A program made the translations under genes and the position numbers. From NCBI GenBank assembly GCA_938027385.1, contig CALJBF010000213.1:1-16827 (forward strand): a stretch of DNA of 16,827 bases. The letters are read 5' to 3'. The stretch comes from an uncultured Porphyromonadaceae bacterium (GTDB lineage: Bacteria > Bacteroidota > Bacteroidia > Bacteroidales > Muribaculaceae). The notes under the pieces were generated by a model. The model did no database searches. It saw nothing but the letters and a program-made list of their open reading frames with translations, and had not been told where the DNA came from. Of this stretch, positions 1 to 6,791 are shown piece by piece (position 1 is the stretch's first letter; each line of letters starts with the position of its first letter).

Positions 1-495
1 ACCTGCATTGATCTTGCTCACATTGGCTACTGCGCCGGTAGAGAGGTCGATGTCGACATTCCCTGCCTTGAGGCCGCTGACATTGGCTACCGCGCCGGTA
101 GAGAGGTCAATCTCCACATTGCCCGTGGTGCTTATTCCTGACGGTACGTTCAGGGCCGCTCCGGTACCGAGATCGAATTCGCGCACGTCGGGGGCCTGAA
201 CCTCGATTCTCACTTCGCCGCTGTTGCGGTTGTTGCTGAGCTGTTTCTTGTATTCGATACGGAGTTTCTGCCCCTTGGTGGTTACCGAGATGCGTTTCAG
301 CGTTTCTGACGGGCCGATGATTTTTATGGGGGCGTAGGCTCCCTGCCGGAAAGTGACATTCATGCCGGTGCCGACATCTATTTTAGTGAACTGCCCGACA
401 CTGAGGGTGTTGGTGACGGTTTTCTGTGCAGGCGCCGTGAATGCCGCGCATACGGTCATTGCCAGGGCACAGATGAACGGAATGATTTTTTTCAT
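1..495 (-). CDS. Exported DUF2807 (GIN-domain) protein, C-terminus cut by window edge
   Basis: The reverse strand is open from an ATG at 495-493 to the first base of the window, giving 165 residues with no stop; the C-terminal part lies outside. The protein starts with a type I signal peptide (MKKIIPFICALAMTVCAAF, likely cleaved after APA near residue 23). A segment follows with the feel of the DUF2807 'putative auto-transporter adhesin head GIN' family: VGQFTKIDVGTGMNVTFRQG, then IRIEYKKQ-like and RIEVQAPDVREFDLGTG stretches. From about residue 112 the chain is a ladder of roughly 20-residue turns of the type (I/F)DLSTGAVANVSGLKAGNV, expected to stack as a right-handed beta helix. In this phylum such proteins are exported to the periplasm or cell surface and their function is unknown. 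It is transcribed away from rfbB. No consensus promoter was found in its 111-base upstream spacer. Family assignment rests on recognised pattern only. Confidence 0.8.
   Translation of the reverse strand, partial: MKKIIPFICALAMTVCAAFTAPAQKTVTNTLSVGQFTKIDVGTGMNVTFRQGAYAPIKIIGPSETLKRISVTTKGQKLRIEYKKQLSNNRNSGEVRIEVQAPDVREFDLGTGAALNVPSGISTTGNVEIDLSTGAVANVSGLKAGNVDIDLSTGAVANVSKINAG
21..140 (-). repeat. 60-bp in-frame tandem repeat within the DUF2807 gene
   Basis: The 60-bp unit beginning CATTGGCTAC at 21 recurs at 81 with only a few substitutions over its first 30 bases (CATTGGCTACNGCGCCGGTA then GAGAGGTC). It encodes 20 residues, reading IDLSTGAVANVS on the reverse strand. A third, diverged turn (FDLGTGAALNV) lies around 150-180. 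The period is a multiple of three, so unit gain or loss would keep the frame. The repeat may continue past the window edge. Confidence 0.85.
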
Positions 496-606
496 GCTGT
501 ATGGGTTGAATGTTTTAGGGTTTCTATCAGTCAGACGCACAATCGTGGAAAAAGTTGCAGGGCTATGTCGTAAAAAAGTCGTAACTTTGAAAATCAATTC
601 AGCCAG
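496..606. other. Divergent intergenic spacer between the DUF2807 gene and rfbB
   Basis: This 111-base AT-richer spacer separates divergent genes. On the plus strand it holds a good -7 element for rfbB (listed separately). On the minus strand no TAnnTTTG match was found, so the DUF2807 promoter is unresolved. No RNA gene or hairpin was seen. Confidence 0.6.
582..589 (+). promoter_or_regulatory. Bacteroidota -7 element upstream of rfbB
   Basis: TAACTTTG is an exact match to the Bacteroidota -7 consensus TAnnTTTG and lies 17 bases before the rfbB ATG, which implies a very short leader. A -33 TTTG at the usual 19-21 base spacing is not present; the nearest weak match is GTTG at 554-557, about 24 bases upstream. 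It is the only plausible promoter seen for the seven-gene plus-strand block. Confidence 0.55.
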
Positions 607-1767
607 ATGAGAAAATACCTTGTTACAGGTGGTGCCGGGTTCATCGGCGCCAACTTTGTGAAATATCTTTTGGAAAGGTACGGCAGTGACGTCGAGATCG
701 TGATACTTGACAAGCTCACTTACGCCGGCCATACAGAGACCATAGCCGCCGAACTCGACAGGCCCAATGTGAGGCTCGTCGTGGGCGATATCAACGACCG
801 CGAGCTCGTCGAGGGGATTTTCGAGGATTTCGATCCCGATTGTGTGGTGAATTTCGCTGCCGAGAGTCATGTTGACCGCTCGATCTCAGACCCTCGTCCT
901 TTCCTTGAGACCAATATTTTGGGGGCGCAGACGCTCCTTGAGGCGGCGCGGCAGGCGTGGGCTCTTGACGGTGGCGGTTTCGTCGCCGGGAAGAGGTTCA
1001 TGCAGGTGTCGACCGACGAGGTCTATGGCTCGCTTGAACGTGAGGTGGGGGCGCCGTTCGAGGTTCCGGCTCCCGGCGTTCCCCCCGAAGTCACGGGCGG
1101 CCGCGAGAATGTCACGGTATTCGGGCACGAGTTTTTCCATGAAGATACGCCGCTGAGGCCCAGGAGTCCGTATTCGGCATCGAAGACCTCGGCCGACATG
1201 ATGGCGCTGGCCTACAGCCATACATACGGCATGCCGGTGAACGTGACCCGGTGCAGCAACAATTACGGGCCGTGGCAGTTCCCCGAGAAACTCATTCCGC
1301 TGGCCATAAGCCATATCGTGCAGGGGAAGAAGATTCCTGTATATGCCCGCGGTGAGAATGTGCGCGACTGGCTGTATGTGACCGACCACTGCCGCGCCAT
1401 CGACATGGTGCTCCGGCAGGGGAAACCGGGCGAGGCATACAATATCGGCGGTTTCAACGAGCGCCAGAACATTGATGTGGTCCGCACGCTCATAGTCACC
1501 GTGCGTGCCCTTGTCGACTCTGACCCCGCATACCGCGAGATGGTGAAGACGCCGGCCGCCTCTATCGATGACTCGCTCATCGAGTTCGTGGCCGACCGCC
1601 CCGGGCACGACATGCGCTATGCCATCGATTCGGGCAAGATTGCCCGCGAACTGGGCTGGTACCCCCTGACGCCGTTTGACAAAGGTATTGCCGAGACGGT
1701 GAAATGGTGTCTCGACAACCGTGCGTGGGCCGAGGCAGTTACCGAGGGTACCAGTGAATTCCTCTGA
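607..1767 (+). CDS. rfbB: dTDP-glucose 4,6-dehydratase
   Basis: Converts dTDP-D-glucose to dTDP-4-keto-6-deoxy-D-glucose, the branch-point intermediate for deoxysugars, in the cytoplasm with a bound NAD. The 386-residue protein is an extended short-chain dehydrogenase. It shows the Rossmann motif GGAGFIG at residues 8-14, AAESHVDRS at 84-92, the family signature STDEVYG at 135-141 (catalytic Asp137 and Glu138) and YSASK at 189-193 (Tyr189 and Lys193 of the YxxxK dyad). Between the signature and the YxxxK helix there is an insert of about 30 residues (roughly 145-178, rich in Pro and Gly), which explains a length somewhat above that of many RmlB proteins. The ATG at 607 sits directly before MRKYLVTGGAGFIG, the expected N-terminus. 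It is first in the block, 20 bases before rfbA. Identification is firm; the end sugar depends on the downstream genes. Confidence 0.95.
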   Translation: MRKYLVTGGAGFIGANFVKYLLERYGSDVEIVILDKLTYAGHTETIAAELDRPNVRLVVGDINDRELVEGIFEDFDPDCVVNFAAESHVDRSISDPRPFLETNILGAQTLLEAARQAWALDGGGFVAGKRFMQVSTDEVYGSLEREVGAPFEVPAPGVPPEVTGGRENVTVFGHEFFHEDTPLRPRSPYSASKTSADMMALAYSHTYGMPVNVTRCSNNYGPWQFPEKLIPLAISHIVQGKKIPVYARGENVRDWLYVTDHCRAIDMVLRQGKPGEAYNIGGFNERQNIDVVRTLIVTVRALVDSDPAYREMVKTPAASIDDSLIEFVADRPGHDMRYAIDSGKIARELGWYPLTPFDKGIAETVKWCLDNRAWAEAVTEGTSEFL

Positions 1768-1787
1768 CCATCCTGAACCAGCATGCC

Positions 1788-2660
1788 ATGAAAGGAATCG
1801 TACTCGCCGGGGGAGCCGGCTCGCGTCTGCACCCCATGACCCTCGCGGTCTCGAAACAGCTGTTGCCCGTCTACGACAAGCCGATGATTTATTATCCGGT
1901 GTCGGTGCTGATGCTTGCCGGCATCCGCGACATAATGATCATCTCCACGCCGGCCGACCTGCCGGCGTTCAGGCGCTTGCTTGGCGACGGCCGTTCGCTC
2001 GGGGTGAATTTCGTCTATGCCGAACAGCCGCGCCCCGAAGGACTGGCGCAGGCCTTCATCATTGCCCGCGACTTTCTTGCCGGCGAGGCGGCCGCTCTTG
2101 TGCTGGGCGACAATATCTTCTACGGCCAGGGGCTCACGCCGATGCTCCGGCACGCCATCACGGCGGCCGAGCAGCGCGCCGAGGCCACCGTGTTCGCCTA
2201 TGCCGTGCAGGACCCGCAGCGTTACGGCGTGGTCACGCTCGGCCCTGACGGGAAGGCGGTGAACATTGTCGAGAAACCCGAGCATCCCGAGAGCGACATG
2301 GCTGTCACCGGGCTGTATTTTTATCCGCCCGAGGTGGTGGATGTCGCCGCCTCGGTGCGTCCTTCGGCCCGCGGCGAGCTCGAGATTACCTCGGTAAACG
2401 AATATTTCATGCGTGCCGGGCGGCTCAACGTAGAGATCATGGGCCGCGGTTTCGCGTGGCTCGATACCGGCACTGTCGACTCGCTCATGGAGGCTGCCGG
2501 ATTCATACAGGCCATACAGAAACGCCAGGGGTTCTATGTGGCCGCGCTTGAAGAGGTTGCCTACCGGCGCGGGTTCATAGACCGCGAACAGCTCAGGGTG
2601 CTGGCCGCCGCATCGGCCAACACCGACTATGGCCGCTATCTCATGCGCCAGGCCAGGTGA
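1788..2660 (+). CDS. rfbA: Glucose-1-phosphate thymidylyltransferase
   Basis: Joins dTTP and glucose-1-phosphate to give dTDP-glucose plus pyrophosphate, supplying the substrate of the adjacent RfbB. The 290-residue length is typical of RmlA. The nucleotide-binding loop GGAGSRLHPMT is at residues 8-18, where the common form is GGSGTRLYPxT. It is followed by SKQLLPVYDKPMIYYP with the conserved lysines, then LGDNIFYG at 106-113 with the metal- and sugar-binding Asp. VEKP and AWLDTGT, also family hallmarks, lie further on. The gene follows rfbB after 20 bases and precedes the sugar ketoisomerase genes, so all four act on the same dTDP-sugar pool. Allosteric inhibition by a dTDP-deoxysugar end product is known for RmlA proteins but cannot be judged here. 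Confidence 0.95.
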   Translation: MKGIVLAGGAGSRLHPMTLAVSKQLLPVYDKPMIYYPVSVLMLAGIRDIMIISTPADLPAFRRLLGDGRSLGVNFVYAEQPRPEGLAQAFIIARDFLAGEAAALVLGDNIFYGQGLTPMLRHAITAAEQRAEATVFAYAVQDPQRYGVVTLGPDGKAVNIVEKPEHPESDMAVTGLYFYPPEVVDVAASVRPSARGELEITSVNEYFMRAGRLNVEIMGRGFAWLDTGTVDSLMEAAGFIQAIQKRQGFYVAALEEVAYRRGFIDREQLRVLAAASANTDYGRYLMRQAR

Positions 2661-2698
2661 CCCCCGCCGCAGGGCCTTTTGAACGGCCTCTAAACCAC

Positions 2699-3133
2699 AT
2701 GCCAGCAGTTATGAAGTTACCCGACAAACCTACGCTATACTCTTTGCCGCGCATAAAGGATCCGCGCGGCAATCTGTCGTTCATGCAGGATCCCGACCAG
2801 CTGCCGTTTGCCATAGCCCGCTGTTACTGGGTCTATGACGTGCCGGGCGATGCCGGGCGTGACGGCCATGCCTACTATACGTCGCGCGAGATGGTAGTGG
2901 CCCTGTCGGGCAGTTTCGACGTTACGGTTGACCGGGGCGACGGTTCAGCGCCTGAGAAGTTCCACCTCAACCGGTCGTACAACGCGCTGTATGTGCCTCC
3001 GATGTGCTGGCGCGAGTTCGATAATTTCTCTACAAATTCAGTGGCGCTTGTGGTGACCTCGACACTTTTCGACGAGGCCGACTACATACGCGATTACGCG
3101 CGTTTCACCGAAATTGCCTCTGATATTGATTAG
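2699..3133 (+). CDS. FdtA/QdtA-family sugar 3,4-ketoisomerase paralogue 1 (HAY variant)
   Basis: A small single-domain cupin of the FdtA/WxcM-like family, which moves the keto group of dTDP-4-keto-6-deoxyglucose from C4 to C3. From the ATG at 2699 it has 144 residues. Family marks are DPRGNLSF at 21-28, CYWVYDVPGD at 42-51, LSGSFDV, LYVPPMCWREFDNFS and DYIRDYARF near the end. Where active family members carry a paired His-Ala-His in the cupin strand, this copy reads GHAYYTSRE (His57, Tyr59), so the second histidine is a tyrosine. The next gene is a paralogue with the intact pair. A GTG at 2657 overlaps the rfbA stop (GTGA) and would add 14 residues with no family resemblance; an ATG at 2711 would shorten it by four. 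The protein may be an isomerase of altered specificity, a partner subunit of paralogue 2, or inactive. Which epimer (Fuc3N or Qui3N type) is made cannot be told by eye. Confidence 0.82.
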   Translation: MPAVMKLPDKPTLYSLPRIKDPRGNLSFMQDPDQLPFAIARCYWVYDVPGDAGRDGHAYYTSREMVVALSGSFDVTVDRGDGSAPEKFHLNRSYNALYVPPMCWREFDNFSTNSVALVVTSTLFDEADYIRDYARFTEIASDID

Positions 3134-3135
3134 TG

Positions 3136-3579
3136 ATGCCGATGACAGATATTGATCAGTGCCGCCTGATGCGGTTGCCGCGCCATGTGTCAGACCGCGG
3201 GTCGCTCACCGAGGTGCAGAACGACGACTCGTTCCCCTTCGCCGTGAAACGTGTGTTCTACATCTACGACGTGCCCGGCGGTGCCGAGCGCGGCGGCCAC
3301 GCCCACCGGCACGACCTTGAGTGCGTGATAGCCGTGAGCGGCAGTTTCGACATCGAGGTCACCAATGGCCGCGACACGAAAGTGTTCACCCTGCGGCGCC
3401 CATACGAGGCTCTGTTCGTGCCTTCGGGGCTGTGGCTGCAGATGAAGAACTTCTCGTCGGGGTCGATCTGTCTGGTGCTTGACTCTGATGTTTACAATGA
3501 GGATGACTATATCCGCGATTATGCCGACTTCCTAAAATTTTCGACCGAAGATGACAGAAATCAGATATCCGTTTCTTGA
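3136..3579 (+). CDS. FdtA/QdtA-family sugar 3,4-ketoisomerase paralogue 2 (canonical His pair)
   Basis: Second cupin of the FdtA/QdtA family, expected to turn dTDP-4-keto-6-deoxyglucose into the 3-keto isomer that the downstream transaminase aminates. It has 147 residues from the ATG at 3136. Seen motifs are DRGSLTEVQ, VFYIYDVPGG, then GGHAHRHDLE with the conserved His-Ala-His, AVSGSFDIEV, FVPSGLWLQMKNFS and DDYIRDYADF. It clearly resembles the preceding gene along its whole length, so the two look like an old tandem duplication. The stop of paralogue 1 (3131-3133) sits two bases from this start; GTG 3133 and ATG 3142 are alternative starts. Its last 29 bases overlap the aminotransferase gene in another frame, which suggests translational coupling. 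This is the more likely catalytic copy. FdtA and QdtA stereochemistry are not separable here. Confidence 0.87.
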   Translation: MPMTDIDQCRLMRLPRHVSDRGSLTEVQNDDSFPFAVKRVFYIYDVPGGAERGGHAHRHDLECVIAVSGSFDIEVTNGRDTKVFTLRRPYEALFVPSGLWLQMKNFSSGSICLVLDSDVYNEDDYIRDYADFLKFSTEDDRNQISVS

Positions 3580-4672
3580 CCTGGGTACAGTAAACAGACC
3601 GTATTTTGAAGAACTTGGCCGGGCAGCTTGCCGGGTAGTCGAGTCGGGACGCTATTGCGGCGGCGATGAGGTGGCGGCTTTCGAGCAGGAACTTGCCGGC
3701 ATGACCGGCACCGAGTTCGCCGTGGGGGTGAGCAACGGCCTCGACGCCCTGCGCATGATACTGAAGGCCTACGTGCAGATGGGCGTGATGCGCGAAGGGG
3801 ACGAGATCATCGTGCCCGCCAACACATACATCGCCTCGGTGCTTGCCATCACCGAGGCGCGCCTTGTACCGGTGCTTGCCGAGGTCTCGGCCGATACATA
3901 CAACATAGACACGTCGTGCCTCGACCGTTACCTGACCCCGCGCACCCGGGGTGTGATGACTGTGCATCTGTATGGCCGTGTGGCGTATGACGACCGTCTG
4001 GCAGATTTCGTGAAAAGCCACGGCCTGAAACTTATCGAAGACAATGCCCAGGCCATAGGCGCACTTTGCGAGGGGCGCCCTACGGGTTCGCTTGGCGATG
4101 CCGCAGGTTTCAGTTTCTACCCCACAAAGAATATAGGAGCGCTTGGCGATGCCGGCGCGGTGACCACTCCCGACAAGCAGCTCGCCGATACCGTGCGCGC
4201 CCTGGCCAATTATGGCGCCGACACGGTCTACCATAATATATACAAGGGTTTCAACTGCCGCCTCGACCCGATACAGGCGGCCATGCTGAGGGTGAAACTG
4301 CCGCATACCGGTGAGGAGAACGCCCTGCGCCGCGCAAACGCCCGCGAGTATCTGACGCACATATCGAATCCGCTCGTAGGATTGCCCGGGATGCCCGCCG
4401 ACGAGGCCGAGCATGTGTTCCACCAGTTCGTGATTACCTCTCCGCGGCGCGACGAGCTGCGGCAATGGCTTGCCGACAACGGCGTGGGCACCGCCGTGCA
4501 CTATCCTGTGCCGGTGCACCGTCAGCCATGCTATGCCGAAGAGATGGCGCATCTCTCGCTCCCGGTGACCGAGCGGCTTGCCGGCGAGTACATCTCGCTC
4601 CCCATATCGCGTTGCACCACACCGGCCGATGCCCGCGAAATCGCTGCCATCATCAACCGGTTCGGGGCATAA
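3551..4672 (+). CDS. DegT/DnrJ/EryC1/StrS sugar aminotransferase (FdtB/QdtB-like)
   Basis: PLP-dependent transaminase of 373 residues, expected to use glutamate to aminate the C3 keto group of the dTDP-3-keto-6-deoxyhexose made by the preceding gene, giving a dTDP-3-amino-3,6-dideoxyhexose. Fold type I hallmarks: SNGLDALRMIL at 61-71, VPANTYIAS at 88-96, LIEDNAQAIGA at 161-171 (Asp164 and Gln167 near the cofactor), GFSFYPTKNIGALGDAGA at 186-203 with the Schiff-base Lys193, and the C-terminal VFHQFVI and GVGTAVHYPVPVH stretches. The ATG lies 29 bases inside the end of the upstream isomerase gene. Position C3 rather than C4 is inferred from the neighbouring ketoisomerases; without them it could equally be a 4-aminotransferase of the VioA or WecE sort. 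No acetyl- or acyltransferase follows, so the final modification must be encoded elsewhere, if it occurs. Confidence 0.88.
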   Translation: MTEIRYPFLDLGTVNRPYFEELGRAACRVVESGRYCGGDEVAAFEQELAGMTGTEFAVGVSNGLDALRMILKAYVQMGVMREGDEIIVPANTYIASVLAITEARLVPVLAEVSADTYNIDTSCLDRYLTPRTRGVMTVHLYGRVAYDDRLADFVKSHGLKLIEDNAQAIGALCEGRPTGSLGDAAGFSFYPTKNIGALGDAGAVTTPDKQLADTVRALANYGADTVYHNIYKGFNCRLDPIQAAMLRVKLPHTGEENALRRANAREYLTHISNPLVGLPGMPADEAEHVFHQFVITSPRRDELRQWLADNGVGTAVHYPVPVHRQPCYAEEMAHLSLPVTERLAGEYISLPISRCTTPADAREIAAIINRFGA

Positions 4673-4703
4673 TATCCGGCCCGGTAATACGTTATAGAAT
4701 ACT

Positions 4704-6791
4704 ATGGATTTCAAACTTAGTTCGATATATCAGCCTACAGGCGACCAGCCCGAGGCCATCGCCGAGCTTGTGAAGGGGGTCAACGAAGGGCTTCCGGCGC
4801 AGACCCTGCTCGGCGTGACCGGCTCGGGCAAGACCTTCACCATGGCAAACGTCATAGAGCAGGTCAAACGCCCCACGCTGATACTGAGCCACAACAAGAC
4901 ACTGGCCGCACAGCTTTACAGCGAGTTCAAGCAGTTTTTCCCCGAGAACTCGGTGCAGTATTTCGTGTCGTATTACGACTACTACCAGCCCGAGGCATAC
5001 ATCCCGTCGGTCGACAAGTATATCGAGAAAGACCTGATGATCAACGACGAGATTGAGAAACTGCGCCTGGCCACCACCTCGGCACTGCTGTCGGGGCGCC
5101 GCGACGTGGTGGTGATCAGCTCGGTGTCGTGCCTGTTCGGCATGGGAAATCCCGAGGATTTCAATGCCAACGTCATCGACATAAGGGTAGGGCAGAAGAT
5201 TACGCGAAACGCTTTCATGCGCCGTCTGGCCGAGGCGCTTTACTCGCGCAACGAGATAGAGCTCAACAGCGGCAATTTCCGCGTAAAGGGTGATACCGTA
5301 GACATACGGCTGGCCTACGAGGACATTATCTGCCGCGTGCGGTTCTGGGGCGACGAGATCGAGGCGATTTCGACACTGCACCCCGTCGACAATACTCCGC
5401 TCGGCACTCAGGATCAGTTCAAGATCTACCCGGCCAACCTGTTCGTGACCTCGCGCGAACGCCAGGGCTCGGCGCTGGCGCAGATGTCGGTCGACCTTGG
5501 CAAAGAGGCCGACCAGTTCACCCTTGAGGGGAAACCCCTTGAGGCGCACCGCCTGATGACTCGCACGTCGTATGATATTGAGATGATACGCGAGGTGGGC
5601 CACTGTCCCGGCATAGAGAACTACAGCCGCTATTTCGACGGGCGCCAGCCCGGAATGCGGCCGTTCTGCCTGCTCGACTATTTCCCGAAAGATTTTCTCA
5701 CCATCATTGACGAGAGTCACGTGACGGTGCCCCAGATCAGGGCCATGTACGGCGGCGACCTCTCGCGCAAGCAGAATCTGGTCGACTATGGTTTCCGCCT
5801 GCAGTCGGCGCTCGACAACCGTCCGCTCCGTTTCGAGGAATTCGAGTCGCTGACCAACCAGATGATATATGTCAGCGCCACCCCCGCCGACTACGAGCTT
5901 GAGAAGAGCGAGGGCGTCATTGTCGAGCAGGTGATCCGCCCCACCGGTCTGCTCGATCCGGTGATAAAGGTTCGCGGCACCGAGCATCAGATCGACGACC
6001 TGCTTGAGGAGGTCGAGCAGCGCCGCCAGCGCAACGAGCGCGTGCTAGTGACCACCCTCACGAAACGCATGGCCGAGGAGCTTACCGACTACATGACCAA
6101 GCTCAACATCAAGACCGCCTACATACACTCTGACGTCGACACGCTCGACCGTATCAAGATTCTCGACGACCTGCGCGCCGGCGTCTACGACGTGCTTGTG
6201 GGTGTGAACCTTCTGCGCGAGGGTCTGGACCTGCCCGAGGTGTCGCTTGTGGCGATACTCGACGCCGACAAAGAGGGTTTCCTGCGCTCGCACCGCTCGC
6301 TCACGCAGACCGTGGGGCGTGCCGCGCGTAACCTAAACGGCATGGTCATCATGTATGCCGACAAGATTACCGACTCGATGCAGCTCACCATTGACGAGAC
6401 TGAGCGGCGCCGCGCCAAACAGCTCGCCTATAACGAGGCGCACGGCATCACCCCGCAGGCCATCGTCAAGGCGCGCAACCATATCGTCGGCCTCGACCTC
6501 AATTCAGAAGAGAACCGTCAGAAACAGTCGGCCCCCTCGCGCCGCGACGGCAAGAAACAGGGGAAGCCGGTGGCAAATCCGTTTGTGGTGCCGTACGAGA
6601 ACGAATACACCACGACGGTCGACATCGCCGCCGACCCGGTAATACCCTACATGAGCAAAGCCGACATGCAGCGCTCCATCACCAAGATGCGCGCCGAGAT
6701 GGTCGCTGCCGCCAAACGAATGGAGTTCATGGAGGCCGCACGCCTGCGCGACGAAATACTTAAACTTGAGAGTCTGGCAGAGAAAGCATGA
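4704..6791 (+). CDS. uvrB: Excinuclease ABC subunit B
   Basis: DNA damage-verifying helicase-like subunit of the UvrABC nucleotide excision repair system: receives damaged DNA from UvrA and then recruits UvrC for incision. The 695-residue protein is full length. It has Walker A GVTGSGKT at 37-44, the beta-hairpin region VSYYDYYQPEAYIP near residues 90-103 that is inserted between the strands, DEIEKLRL, the Walker B IIDESHV, the second RecA-like domain with LLREGLDLPE and the arginine-finger region QTVGRAARN, and a C-terminal UVR motif (about 650-685) that binds UvrC. The helicase motif VI region reads RSHRSL where RSERSL is more usual, a small change. It starts 31 bases after the aminotransferase stop with no consensus promoter between, so it probably shares the upstream transcript, and it overlaps the next gene by four bases (ATGA). 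Confidence 0.97.
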   Translation: MDFKLSSIYQPTGDQPEAIAELVKGVNEGLPAQTLLGVTGSGKTFTMANVIEQVKRPTLILSHNKTLAAQLYSEFKQFFPENSVQYFVSYYDYYQPEAYIPSVDKYIEKDLMINDEIEKLRLATTSALLSGRRDVVVISSVSCLFGMGNPEDFNANVIDIRVGQKITRNAFMRRLAEALYSRNEIELNSGNFRVKGDTVDIRLAYEDIICRVRFWGDEIEAISTLHPVDNTPLGTQDQFKIYPANLFVTSRERQGSALAQMSVDLGKEADQFTLEGKPLEAHRLMTRTSYDIEMIREVGHCPGIENYSRYFDGRQPGMRPFCLLDYFPKDFLTIIDESHVTVPQIRAMYGGDLSRKQNLVDYGFRLQSALDNRPLRFEEFESLTNQMIYVSATPADYELEKSEGVIVEQVIRPTGLLDPVIKVRGTEHQIDDLLEEVEQRRQRNERVLVTTLTKRMAEELTDYMTKLNIKTAYIHSDVDTLDRIKILDDLRAGVYDVLVGVNLLREGLDLPEVSLVAILDADKEGFLRSHRSLTQTVGRAARNLNGMVIMYADKITDSMQLTIDETERRRAKQLAYNEAHGITPQAIVKARNHIVGLDLNSEENRQKQSAPSRRDGKKQGKPVANPFVVPYENEYTTTVDIAADPVIPYMSKADMQRSITKMRAEMVAAAKRMEFMEAARLRDEILKLESLAEKA

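Noticed and set aside
2657..2698. GTG start for ketoisomerase paralogue 1 overlapping the rfbA stop
   Set aside because: GTGA overlap is attractive for coupling, but the 14 added residues (TPAAGPFERPLNH) do not look like the family, whose proteins start just before the LPRIxDxRG motif.
607..4672. dTDP-L-rhamnose locus
   Set aside because: rfbB and rfbA are shared with that route, but no RmlC epimerase or RmlD reductase is present; the FdtA-type cupins and the aminotransferase point to an amino sugar.
3386..4714. Open frame of 442 codons on the minus strand opposite the aminotransferase gene
   Set aside because: It spans two real genes on the other strand and shows no domain likeness.
4692..5987. 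Open frame of 431 codons on the minus strand opposite uvrB
   Set aside because: Mirror of UvrB codon usage; no signal peptide, domain or promoter, and it covers essential motifs of a certain gene.
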